From Ascarosepion bandense (taxonomy: Eukaryota; Mollusca; Cephalopoda; Sepiida; Sepiidae), in assembly GCA_037127315.1 (NCBI GenBank), contig JBBBDQ010000310.1, positions 1,373,001 through 1,437,000 of the forward strand: 64,000 bases of DNA. Reading direction: 5' to 3'. Under the pieces are notes generated by a model, which did not search any database, was not told the origin of the DNA, and saw only the letters and a program-made list of their open reading frames with translations. Below, piece by piece: positions 1 through 10,126 of the stretch (its first letter is position 1; every line of letters begins with the position of its first letter). A program made the position numbers and the translations under genes.

Positions 1-343
1 CAGGCCCTACCAGCGACAATTTTCCCTATCATTGCCTCACAAAAGGAGTTAAGTCCAACTCAACTTGGAAAGCTAGCGGATGAGCTCATGCCTTTGCTTA
101 ACAACATCAACGCGCACCGCTCAGCATAATACACAAAAAACTGATAAAAACAAAAACAATGTTCCTATGCCGATAGAAATTAAACCTTATTTTCCTGAAC
201 AGAAAACCATAATATGTAGAGTACACCTCTACTTTGCCGAGCAAGCAAGAACTTGCAAACCTTGGTGTAAATGGCCGAAAAAACAAAATATAAAAATACT
301 ACCAAGCTCGCGTTCACCCACACCAATACCAACAGACTCATGA
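1..343 (+). pseudogene. Ty3/gypsy element E: gag remnant (cut by window edge)
   Basis: This is the end of a retrotransposon capsid gene that begins outside the window. Frame 1 from base 1 reads LPATIFPIIASQKELS and stops at 127-129. Similar text (a LADEL motif after a run of hydrophobics) recurs in the minus-strand remnant near 27.1 kb. The zinc-knuckle part continues in another frame at about 200-260 as CRVHLYFAEQARTCKPWC, with C-x2-H-x9-C-x3-C spacing like elements A and C. At least two frameshifts separate the gag pieces and the protease, so it cannot be functional. The family (Ty3/gypsy gag) is inferred from the protease-pol that follows directly. Confidence 0.7.
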
Positions 344-357
344 AACTAGCAGCGCGA

Positions 358-807
358 ACCATGTCTGTCCCCTTGAGTTCGCCGCTATTACAAATCAGTG
401 CACGATTAGCGACAGCAATATTAAAATTCATAGTAGATACTGGCGCAAGTATCTCAATAATACCAGTGTCTATGTTAAACGGCGTCTCATTAAATCCAAC
501 ACCAGTATCACTCACCACTGCTAATGGAGAGAAGATAAAATGCCACGGACAAGCAAACCTAGAGATTGCGATACCTAGTTTGAGAAGGTCATTTTCCTGG
601 ATATTTGTGGTCGCAGATATCACCAATCCTCTCCTTGGATTTGACTTCTTAAATGAATTTGGTCTCATAATCGACTGCAAAAATAAAACAATTTGCAACC
701 CATTAACAGCCACCAAAAAGAAATTAATATTAAACTCGATATCTCCAGTAAACGTGGTCATTAACAAAGTGGAACTACCCACACAAATTCAAACCAGTCT
801 AGATTAA
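358..807 (+). pseudogene. Element E: retropepsin-like aspartic protease
   Basis: The open frame from 271 carries IVDTGASISIIP, with the D-T/S-G catalytic triad of retroviral-type aspartic proteases, at about 430-465. It is followed by the flap-like region and NPLLGFDFLNEFG near 625-660, the usual C-terminal ILG-like motif. In the gypsy family this enzyme cleaves the gag-pol polyprotein inside the capsid. The frame stops at 805-807, before the reverse transcriptase, where gypsy elements normally read straight through, so this copy is broken. The N-terminal extension from 271 is probably gag-pol linker, not a true start. Confidence 0.8.
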
Positions 808-861
808 TACCCAGAAACCATCTCTCCACATATAAACAAGAATAACAACTACAGCGGTGTT

Positions 862-3425
862 TATCACAGAATTGATACAGGTAGCCACTTATGGGTTTTT
901 GCAAAATCCAGACAGCTATCTGCTGAAAAACTAACGGCGACTAAGGAAGAATTTAAAAGACTCATACACGAAGGCGTGATAGCTCCTTCAGACAGCGAAT
1001 GGTCAAGCCCACTACATCTTGTACCAAAGTAGAGTGAAGGATACCGCTATTGTGGAGATAACTAAAAGTGATAGATACCCTATTCCCAATATAAATTCAT
1101 TTACAACAAAACTCGCTAATAAACAGCGATTTACAAAAATTGATTTAATTTCGGCTTACCATCAAATTAAAATGCACCCAGACGATATTCCTAAAACAGC
1201 TGTTATTTCGCCGATGGGTCTTTTTCACTATGAATTTATGCCGTTTGGACTGAAAGATTTACAGCAACTTTATAGATATAGATGGCATCCTAATCTTCAG
1301 TGACGACGAGCAGCAAGAAAAATATAGACAGTTTTTAGAATTTTACAAGAAAATATCATTAAAAAAATAATATTATCGAAATCTATTTTCATTTAAAAAA
1401 ATATCATTATCGAAATCTATTTTCAATGTAACATCACTAGATTTCCTAGGTTTCAGAATTAATTCAAAGAGAATCACACCAACTGCTAATAAAGTAAAAG
1501 AAATAGAATCTTTTCCGTGCCCTAAAGAGGCTAAAAGCTTACGCAGATTTCTTGGTATGGTGGGATTTTACAGGAAGTTAATACCAGGATTTGCAAAGTT
1601 AGTTTTACCTTTATCTGAAAGAATGAGATTAACACATAGAGGATTAATTACGTTGAATAATGTGGAAAAACAATCTTTTTCTAAAATTATGAAAATACTT
1701 GGTGAGCTAACAGAATTATCCCATCCTCAACCAACACAATATCAACTGGTCACGTACAGCTGCAAATATGCAGTAGGTGCTGCCTTACATCAGATCATAA
1801 ATAGAAATCAATACCAATAGGATTTTTTCTCAAAGAAATTGACGTCAACACAGACAAGATATTCCACTTTCGACCATGAACTTTTAGCTGCATATTTGTC
1901 AGTGTCACACTTTCGCCACCTCATAGAAGGCTGTGAAGTATTACTTTTGACAGATCATAAACCAATATGCGGTGCATTCCATAGTCTAAAACTTGCCAAA
2001 TCAGATAGACAACAAAGACAGCTAGCAATTATAACAGAATTAATTTCGGATATAGCCCATATGAAGGGTAACCAAAATATATTTACAGATTGTCTGTCTC
2101 GCCCAACATTTGCTGTACAAATAGATATGTACGATATCCCAGCACTCGCAGATGCACAAAAATCAGACACTGAAATACAGTCCTTCCCAGATTTAAAGAA
2201 ATTCACATTAACTGGAAAAGATCAAATTGTGTTATGTGATACATCAACGTCATACCATAGACCTTTTGTACCATACACACTACGAAAATCTATCTTCGAC
2301 AGCTTACATTCAGTATCACACCCTGGAACAAAATCATCTATCAAAATGATTAAGGCTAGATTTGACTGGCTACATATGGATAAAACCACCAAAGAATTAT
2401 GTGCATCATGCACATCTTGCCAACAAGCAAAAATATACAGACATACCAAATCGCCTGTACAAACGTTGGAAATACCATCATCAAGATTTCACACTGTACC
2501 CATAGATATAATTGGACCACTACCACTAGCAAAATGCTCCAACAATCCTTACATCAATCCATGTCGGTATATTTTAACATGTATAGGTCGAACCAGTCGA
2601 TGGATAGAAGCACAAACTATATCGGATGTTACAGCACAAACCGTAGCCGAAGCTTTTGTAAACACGTGGATTACTCGCTTTGGTGTTCCTCTCTATGTCA
2701 TAACAGACAGAGGCACACAGTTTGAAAGCGAACTATTCCTCGAACTGTCAAAACTTATTGGATTCTATAGGCTACGTACAACATCCTATCATCCACAATG
2801 TAATGGACTTATAGAAAGAGCCCACAGAACTTTAAAAGCAGCTATTATGGCCCAAAAAGAATCTTGGATTTCAGCCCTACCAATAGTTCTCTTGGGACTT
2901 CGAAGTATGCCCAACTGCTCCAATTTTCCCCCTTTTATGCGGTAACTAGTGCACAAATGTTATTACCACAACTAATGATAAATACAGAAATTACAGAAAC
3001 GGTTACACAAGATGTTACAAGAGAACTGCACAAAACTATGGCAAAATTTGATCTGACAGACATTTCAAAGAGAGAAAAATCAACAAAAAAAATCATACGT
3101 GCCTGATTAACTTCAAACCTGTGATAAAGTTTGGATTAGGATAGATCGCAATCGGAAACAGCTAGAAGCAGCCTATTCAGGTCCTTACATAGTACTCGAA
3201 CGAACTCCAAAATAGTTCCTAATAGAAACTAACCCAAACACGCATACACAAGTTTCAATAGACCGTTTGAAACCGTACATTGAAAACAAACAAAAATGCA
3301 ACCACCAATACAAATAAAAAGCCTGATAGTTTACCACCTGAAAAAGTACAAGAACATAAAACGAAGACAAGAACTTCAGGTAGAACAGTTACATGGAAAA
3401 AGGATAACAAATACATTTATTATTA
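862..3425 (+). pseudogene. Element E: decayed RT-RNase H-integrase
   Basis: The order is that of Ty3/gypsy pol. The RT N-terminus (HEGVIAPSDSEWSSPLHLVPK) ends in a TAG at about 1030. RT palm follows at 1040-1260 (DLISAYHQIKMHP, MPFGL), then a deletion removes the YIDD catalytic block. RT thumb is at 1440-1660 (VGFYRKLIPGF). RNase H is at 1840-2100 (LLLTDHKPI). Integrase is at 2300-2945, with an H2C2 finger (HSVSHPGTK...CTSCQQAK) and the catalytic-region motifs PIDIIGPL and VITDRGTQF. The frame breaks again near 2940. A C-terminal tail (SIDRLKP at about 3257, GRTVTWK at about 3379) is still readable. Several stops, frameshifts and the lost YIDD make it dead. Confidence 0.85.
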
Positions 3426-3505
3426 AGCCACGGAGTCAATTAATAAAAGATAAAAATATAAATAAATAAATAAATAAGAACTCCGTTTACTGGTAGAGGA
3501 GTATT

Positions 3506-3880
3506 TGTAGTACCCTCTTACTAGAGGTCAGAAATAATACTACCTAAACATTTTAACTTTGTCTTCTTCTCCCTCCTCTTCTCCATGTGCTTCCACCTAG
3601 GTCATGAACTACTTCCCAGAAATCCCTTCATCTCTCACTCCCTCTCTTTTTTTCTCTACTGACCAACAACTAGTAGAAGTTTAGTTTTTTTAGTTCCTCA
3701 AAAGATTTCACACCAGCCACACGTGCTACTCCCGCCAGCGGACATTTTAGCCAGCCACGAGGGACTCACACAAGAATGTAGACGAAGTTAAATAAAGTTT
3801 ATTTTAACAGGTTAATATTTGTATCTCTTAATCATTATCCAAAACATACTAGGTACAAATATTACAGTAGTATAACAGAG
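3506..3880 (+). repeat. Candidate 3' LTR of element E
   Basis: A purine-rich tract (GGTAGAGGAGTA) ends just before TGTAGTACCC at 3506, about 80 bases after the pol tail, which is where a 3' LTR should start. A polyadenylation-type AATAAA lies near 3793. No second copy is in the window because the 5' end of the element is outside it. The right boundary is a guess. Confidence 0.35.
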
Positions 3881-3911
3881 CTATTAATTACATAAAATTA
3901 ATAAATATACA

Positions 3912-4144
3912 TATTGTCCTGCGTCGATGGTGCGATTCAGAGTTTCGTGCGCTACGCAATCAGGTGTATATTATAAATTGACAGTTTCAAAGATTTGAGC
4001 TTAAGTTCAATCGATAATAGTACCCTAACATTGTCAGATTTAACTTCTACAAACATCGAGAGAACTTAAGTTCAACTTTCTTCAACGGCCAGTTTATAAT
4101 ATACACGTAGCGCATGAAACTCTGAGCCGTGCCATCGACGTAGG

Positions 4145-4150
<6 letters not shown>
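3912..4150. mobile_element. Foldback (palindromic) MITE-like element, ~240 bp
   Basis: The two halves are inverted copies of each other. TATTGTCCTGCGTCGATGG at 3912 matches the reverse complement of the right end (CCATCGACGTAGGACAATA at 4132-4150). The similarity continues inward through the AGAGTTTC / GAAACTCT, GTATATTATAAA and CTTAAGTTC blocks. Arms are about 110 bp, leaving only a short loop. The right end abuts a (TA)n tract and TA precedes the left end, compatible with TA target duplication. It encodes nothing. It may be a non-autonomous hairpin transposon. Confidence 0.7.

Positions 4151-4234
<84 letters not shown>
4147..4234. repeat. (TA)n(TG)n microsatellite
   Basis: About 20 TA units followed by about 24 TG units, then TGCGCG. 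It directly abuts the right end of the foldback element. Confidence 0.95.
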
Positions 4235-4238
<4 letters not shown>

Positions 4239-6253
4239 TACAAAAGAAAAAAGAGCTTATAAATTGTTGTCATTTATTTATTTTATTAAACAAAATTAGC
4301 ATTTACCAACCTTTATGAAAATCTTTTTTTTATTTTAATTAGCTAGAGATGGCCTCACTCTTTTAACATACTGAAGTATTTAAGAGTTTTGTTTCCTGGT
4401 TGAGTTACATACCATTTTGTCGTTCCTGTGTTCGTTACATATTGAATTTACTTTAAATTCCAGCATTTCCATTTTTCTTCTGTCTTAGACATTATCATTC
4501 TACTCGTTGTTTTCATATTTTTTGTTGCAAAACTAACAAAAACACGGCAATATTAAGAGTAAAAAATGGTTATCTGAGTACAATTTGTTTCTATCCTTAA
4601 AAAACATTTATTATATATTGATGAATATTTAATAATATCTAGATATAAACAAGAAATGAATTAATTTGATAGAGAAAATAGTAATTTTTATTCTAAAAAA
4701 GAAACTATAAACCAGTATGATTATTATAAAACAAAGTGCTTGTGTGTGTGTACTTTTGAAAAATACCAGTCATATCTTAGAAATACTATAACAAAAGACG
4801 GTTTCCTGGAGGCTGGTTTTTTTTTTGTTTTTTTGTTTGTTTGTTTTTTTCATATATTCAGAAGGCAAGTTTTCCATTTGATAAATTTTAAAGTAAAGTT
4901 TAGTCAGAAAGATGATTTACCATCAAGACTAAAGTTAGTGTACATATAGCCTATGTCTTAACACTCCTGCTGAAAAAATACAGTACTATTTTGTGAAACT
5001 TTATTTGAGGAAAATTAGCTGTTTTAAAGTTTAATCTGACTTGAAATATTACTTTTAGTTTAAAACATCGCAGAAATCTATTTTTAACACAAAGGTAGAT
5101 GTTTTTATTAGATGTTGACAGCCGAAACTTTTAATCAATTTTTTCTGTGGAGGCATATCTGCAAAAATGACTTGAGAAATATAATGTGTAGTGGACGAAG
5201 CGTCCACTTACTAATTTAGATTTACGAGTCGACTCGACGTAACATGGGGTCATGATTTAAAGCAGGATTTAAGAAAGAACAAAAAGGCGAAAGTAACCAG
5301 AAAAACAATGTATTGACAAAGGTTACATGGGGTTGAGAGAGCATGCATAAGAAAGTGAAAAGGAAAGAGTCATTCCCCTTCGTCTGTTCGTAGAAACAAA
5401 ATAAGATGTATGAAGTTTTTACTCTAGCTGAAACAAAGGTTTGTAACAATTGTTAAGATTATCGTAAAGAGTTCAAAGTTCAAATTCTTGATGAAGAAAG
5501 TCAGACAGAAGACAAAGTTCTGTGTCTGTGTGTGCGTTGAGTAGAGAGAGAGAGAGAGAGACTTACATGCGAATGTAGCAGTCTTAGTCAGTCTGTGGAT
5601 TTCTACTGACGAAGGTTGGAAAAATTGTAAATTTATGTGTAGGAAGTTATTTTATGTAAAGTCCTGTTTGAATGAAAGTTAATGTGCATAGTGTTAATGT
5701 CGGAGAAGAAAAATAAAAGAAATTTGCGCCACTAATTGCTACCCGCAATTAGTGCGCGTGTGTTTGTGTGAGTTAGGGAGACATGTCTGCTCTTGTCCCG
5801 GGACGAAATCCTAACTAGTGTACCACGTGATGTTTTCCGTTTTTATTAGCATCGTTTTTGGCGGGAACCAGTCATCACGTGGACGGCGAGTGACCATGCG
5901 TGTGTGTGTGTGTGTGAGTGTCAATGTATGAAACCCCACAAATGTGAGCACCTTTTTATATAATTTCTTAACAATCCAGTAATCTTAATTCAGGAAATAT
6001 TCCCTGTAATCAAATGTTTTATTGGATTTTAGGGACTTAAATTTACTATAGTTACCGCTTTTATTTTTTGACAATGTCATATATAAATATCTGTATTTAC
6101 AGAAATCGGCACATTTATACATATACAAACAAAATTCAAAATTCTGCTTAAAATATTTTTTCAAAATTTCGAACATTCTAAAAAAAGGATGAAAAATATA
6201 ATTTAATATATCAAAAAACCCTTTGGTATTTCCTCTTAATTTCATGGAGTACA
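4235..6253. other. No gene seen; AT-rich spacer with small palindromes
   Basis: Short open frames here look random. Visible structure: GTGGACGaagCGTCCAC (7-bp arms) at about 5192; a (GA)n run at 5545-5562; ACTAATTGCtacccGCAATTAGT (9-bp arms) near 5731; CCACGTGATG near 5822 paired with CATCACGTGG near 5873; and a GT run near 5900. The stretch 5180-5940 has LTR-like composition (AATAAAA near 5711) but I found no second copy or target duplication. Confidence 0.5.
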
Positions 6254-6328
6254 TTGGCTCGATGATCAGTGAGTTTTTAGCTGAGGATCATTGGTTCGAT
6301 GATCAGTGATGTTTTTAGCCGAGGATCA
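6254..6328. repeat. 37-38 bp direct duplication
   Basis: Two adjacent copies share CGATGATCAGTGA, GTTTTTAGC and GAGGATCA. They lie about 30 bases upstream of the 5' LTR of element D. Confidence 0.85.
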
Positions 6329-6469
6329 TTAGGAATTTCAGATCTTTTAATATACTCCTGTAGGGATTAAATAAAAATACGAAATAAAATAAAAACTGCG
6401 AAATAAAATAAAAATATAAAATAAGATAAAAGTATGAAATAAAATAAACATAAAAATCTCCCAGGAGTC

Positions 6470-6637
6470 TATAGCGGGTATATCTTCTCTTATTTATTCT
6501 TTTCTAGTAGTAGTAGGATTCCGTTCTAGCGAAGGGTAGTAGTATACCGTAGCAGGTTAACGAAATTTGGCCTTGTAGGAAGATAGCCCACTATAATTCA
6601 TAAAATGATTATAAAATCAAGAAAGGCAATTTGAATA

Positions 6638-6722
<85 letters not shown>

Positions 6723-7255
6723 CAATTAATGTTTTACAAATAAAGTAATACCTGAAATAAAAGTCCAACGGAGGTTAGAGAGTTCATGACAAATATCATG
6801 CTGAAAAGGCTTAGGAGTGTGGAAGGGTTTTGAAGGTAAGGAATGTTCGTTTAGAAGTTGCTGCTTCTCGGGTCGATAAGTACTTTTGAGACAGGGAAGG
6901 AAAGAGGTCAGCATAGTAGCCGCTCGACTTAGGTCAAGAGAGAAACTAATCCGCTCGTCCGAATCTGGTCTGTGCCGGGGCTGTCTGTTTGGGTGCCTTT
7001 TGTCTCGGCTTTTTATATTTGCCTTTTGGATCAAAAGGCAGTTCGTTTTGAATTTCATCCTTGTATTTGATTCCGGGCTTCCCATTGGCTGGTAAATAAA
7101 ATAAATGGAAATTTGATATTTGATTAATTTTTATTTTTCAACCGGAACATCTGCGCGGATCCACTTGCGCGGAAATGATATTTATTCATTAGCTTTCTGG
7201 TCAGCATAGAACCAACATTCGGTTTGCTCGCTTTTGCTCGGTCGGTATCACCACA
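6470..7255. mobile_element. Solo LTR nested in the D 5' LTR
   Basis: The unit runs from TATAGCGGGTATATC to GGTCGGTATCACCACA and closely matches 53296-54105. The empty site is preserved in the D 3' LTR, which gives the boundaries. Flanks AGTC (6466-6469) and ACTC (7256-7259) are a plausible 4-bp target duplication with one mismatch. It has no coding region and no internal retrotransposon sequence, so it is best read as a solo LTR. Its coding orientation is undetermined: the minus strand would begin TGTGGTGATACC, the plus strand begins TATAG. A CA/TA microsatellite expanded inside it (6645-6721). Confidence 0.8.
6645..6721. repeat. (CA)n(TA)n microsatellite
   Basis: About 18 CA units followed by about 20 TA units inside the solo LTR. 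The copy at 53.3 kb has only a short TATATACACA-like stretch at the same place, so this is an expansion after insertion. Confidence 0.95.
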
Positions 7256-7553
7256 ACTCCACTGACAGGAAAGACAACTGACGCATGCGAAAACAGAGAG
7301 GCCTCCTGGTGCCAAAGATGAACTCGATCTCTTTCTCTGTTGGACTTTTGAATGGTAAAGACGTGCCTAACTGTTCGGGAAGGAATTTCCCCAACAAGAG
7401 GCCGTTGGAACCGAAAATAAAATCAGTGCCCAAACTGTCCCTCTAGTGTCTCTGTATCTTTCCTTTTCTCTTTGCCTATTTATTTCAGCGGCGAAAGCTG
7501 TTTAACAAGTTTTGGATGTTTAGGTGAAAGAATCAACCCGGCAGTAATAGCCA

Positions 7554-8014
7554 TTGTGACCACCCCGACGTGATATCTACACTCAAGTTTTCTGGGACCA
7601 AAAAACGTGTGTGTGTGTGTGTGGGGGGGGGGAGAAATTAATTTTTCCACTACAACTACGCGAGGTGATATGAACAAACAAAGTTTCTTTCACAAAAAAA
7701 AAGAAAAAAAAATTGTTGACGACTTTCTTACAATGAGTAACCCCGTGTGACTTCCCCCACTACCAATCATTGACTTACCATCCCTCCACCACCACAACAA
7801 GTCCAGTTGACTACTGTAACCATACACGTGCTGTGTAAAACTAAAAAAAAAAAAGACGTGAGTAACGGCTTTTACTTTCATCCTTTTATTGCATTCACAC
7901 ACACCACAAAAATAAAAAAATTATTAACACAAACACGTTCCGTCTAGCAGAGATTGCTTAATCGTCTTGCCTTTTTCTTTCCTCCCTCCTGTTGCCTTAT
8001 CGTAAGTCACTAAA
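7554..8014 (+). other. Element D leader with degenerate primer-binding site
   Basis: TTGTGACCACCCCGACG begins right after the LTR end. It looks like a mutated form of the TTGGTGACC... seen after the 5' LTR of A, i.e. a primer-binding site for reverse transcription. The rest, up to the gag ATG at 8015, is leader with a (GT)n(G)n run at about 7608-7632 and A-runs. Confidence 0.6.
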
Positions 8015-8640
8015 ATGGAGGAAAGCGCGTCAGCTATGTCAGTCAAAATCTTAGTCTTTATGCACACAGCAGCAGATGGTTGGTTTGCAATTTGTGAGGC
8101 ACAATTTGAATTGCGACATATAACAAGTGAAGAAACCAGGTTTTAACATGTATTGTCTGTCCTACCTCCAGAATTGATATCCAGCTTACCTTCCGCTATT
8201 ATAGCTTCTAAAAAATATTCAGAGCTAAAAGACGCAGTAATGGCTAAACACGAAAGGACAAAACCAGAGACGTTCGCTAAATTAATGGCTAACAGTACAC
8301 TTAAATGACAGGGAGGCCTTCAGCTTATCTCCATGAGCTGATGTCGACAGCCAGTAGGATTGGTGTCGGAGATGAACTTGTTCGACATAAGTTCATTCAG
8401 GCACTACCCCTGGAAATAACACCCGTAATAGCAGCAATAAAAATGCCTCCCTGATGGAACTGGGCACATTGGCTGACGAAATAACACTATTTTTTGAAAG
8501 CCAGGATGATACAAGCCGCCACTATGCCGCATGCAAGCAGACACTCTAGATCTACTGTCTCCGCCGTCGTCACCCCTAGAACGACTTATAGCACCGGACC
8601 ATTTTATGAGAACCAGAAGCCTTGAGTATGTCGTGGACAT
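8015..8640 (+). pseudogene. Element D: gag N-terminal half (split by element A)
   Basis: It starts at the ATG of MEESASAMSVKIL. Readable gag text includes WFAICEAQFELRHITSEE, LMANSTL, HKFIQALPLE and LMELGTLADE, spread over shifted frames with stops. This is a Ty3/gypsy-type capsid protein similar in layout to elements A and C. It ends at 8640 exactly where element A is inserted (target ACAT) and resumes at 14623. Frameshifts within 8160-8460 show the gene was dead or died after insertion. Confidence 0.7.
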
Positions 8641-9707
8641 TATGGGATACATATTTTTTTTATTAAAATAAGCAACAGAAACACAATAGAACATTCTAGA
8701 TAAATTGGATCAAAACAGCAGTAGAATTTAGATTATATTTCTCAACCAATCAGCTAAAAACTTAGAATAAGAACATTCTAGAGAAATAGGCTTGAAAGTA
8801 AATTAACACAAAAATATTTAGGCCCCAAACAAAATAGTAAAATAATAAATCTGATTGGTCAGTAAATGTTTTCACACTCTAATGTTAGGAAGATTAGTTG
8901 ATCCCCTATTAATGTATATAATACACACTGTTAGCAAAAAAGGGAGTCAGTCACCAAGCAGTCACCCAGCAGGCCATTAAGTCCGCATGTGCGTTGTGGC
9001 GCAGTGGATATCGGCTCGGAACGAGAACTCGGGGAACCGAGTTCGAATTCCAGTTGAATTCCTTGCATTCACTTACGTGCAAATACCCTTGGGAAAGGTA
9101 TTAATCCATCTCTTCCCTCCAGTTATGGGTTAAATAATAGGACAGATTGGGTTCTATAGCCTTGGTCGGCAACCAGTCTACCGCAGAAAGCAATGGCAAC
9201 CTACTGCGGGATAATCTTCTGCCCAGTCAGTCATGTCTCTTTCGAGACATGATCGCCCAAGCGTGTATCGCGCATGGCACTTAACTGACTGACTGACACC
9301 GTATACTTTGCCGGCCATGTCATTTCTTCTATGCCAAAAGTTCGTGACCTCGCTCCAAGGACCTTAAAAAGAATAAGCCGACAAACTTTCTTTGAGCGTT
9401 GTCGCCAACTGTAACGCACCAAAATGTAAGTAGGAAAGGCTTATTTACAGACTCTGATAATGCAAACATATACACGTTTTTGGACAAAAATTAACTTCTT
9501 GCCAAGTTTATATTTCTCAAAAAGGCAATTTTAGAATCATGTATTTTGTTGGTTTCTACATACCATTTTATTTGTCACAGAATAAATTGTTTGTTGTTGA
9601 ATGTCCGTTGTAAATTATTCCTTCACTTTGCGCGATTGCAAATTAGAGTGTTGTATTTGTGGGGGAAATAATCAACATACAACCCAGCAAATACCAAATC
9701 CCCCACA
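8641..9707 (+). mobile_element. Element A 5' LTR (1067 bp, contains a SINE)
   Basis: It runs from TATGGGATACATATTTT to AAATCCCCCACA. It matches the 3' LTR (13836-14618) over its length with few substitutions, apart from the inserted SINE (8990-9295) and a loss of about 10 bases (ACGCGACACG missing after TTTGAGCG). A TATA-like TATATAATACACAC lies near 8914. The 4 bases before it (ACAT, 8637-8640) equal those after the 3' LTR (14619-14622), so this is a true target duplication. The end motif is TA...CA, or TG...CA if two bases are trimmed. Confidence 0.95.
8990..9295 (+). mobile_element. tRNA-derived SINE inside the A 5' LTR
   Basis: The 3' LTR of A reads CCGCATGACACCG with no gap at this point, so these ~306 bp are an insertion. 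The head has an RNA polymerase III A box (TGGCGCAGTGGATATCGG) and a B box (GAGTTCGAATTCC) in tRNA spacing. The tail ends in CTGACTGACTGAC tetramers. The middle (CAATGGCAACCTACTGCGG) is unrelated to tRNA. The polymerase that moved it and the exact target duplication cannot be read here. Confidence 0.85.
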
Positions 9708-9711
9708 AAAT

Positions 9712-9719
9712 TGGTGACC
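9712..9719 (+). promoter_or_regulatory. Element A primer-binding site
   Basis: TGGTGACC starts 4 bases after the 5' LTR end. A site beginning TGG is complementary to the CCA end of a tRNA, as used to prime minus-strand DNA in LTR retrotransposons. The priming tRNA is not identified. Confidence 0.65.
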
Positions 9720-9799
9720 TTCCGACTAGTGAAAGCACGTAACACAAAAAAGCTCTCATATTAGAAAACAACACAAAAAATTACCACAACGCGTAAAAG

Positions 9800-10126
9800 A
9801 TGGAAAACGACGACATTGAACCCACAACAGCAACAATATCAGCCAGCATTCCCAGCTACAACCCAACTAACATACCAGTATGTTTTTCTCAGCTAAATGC
9901 ACTTTTTAGCGCCAAAAAAATTACAGCGCAAACCTCAAAGTATGCATACGTCGTGGAAAAACTTCCCACCGACGTGGCGGCAGAAGTGGTCGATTTGCTA
10001 GACCATATGCCTGAGGACAAACCATATGATACACTAAAGAACGCCATTATAAGACGTATGGGTACATCGGATGCGAAAAATTACATGATTTATTTAACAA
10101 TTTCACCCTCACAGCTCTTGAGGTAA
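9800..10126 (+). pseudogene. Element A: gag N-terminal part (nonsense-terminated)
   Basis: The frame begins MENDDIEPTTATISAS about 90 bases after the LTR and codes a gypsy capsid N-terminus (CFSQLNALFSAKKI, VVEKLPTDVAAEVVDL). It stops at a TAA (10124-10126) directly after SPSQLLR. The next codon opens the 998-codon frame that continues the same gag in the same reading frame. The stop is therefore a single nonsense change inside one original gag-pol frame. A few residues before it (NYMIYLTI) look locally damaged. Confidence 0.85.

Larger units (their letters stand above)
6359..7553 (+). mobile_element. Element D 5' LTR (interrupted)
   Basis: It starts TGTAGGGATTAAATAAAAAT and ends GCAGTAATAGCCA (TG...CA). 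The same sequence, with few differences, forms the 3' LTR at 17707-18147. A 786-bp solo LTR (6470-7255) sits between CCCAGGAGTC and CCACTGACAGG, which are contiguous in the 3' copy, so the original LTR was about 410 bp. Near its start are A-rich tandem units (AAATAAAAATACG type) whose number differs between the two LTRs. Confidence 0.9.

Noticed and set aside
180..782. 200-codon minus-strand frame over element E
   Set aside because: It is the antisense shadow of the protease frame; the plus strand shows the D-T-G motif and gypsy gene order.
5180..5940. Solo LTR
   Set aside because: LTR-like composition only; no duplicate, no target duplication and no primer site.
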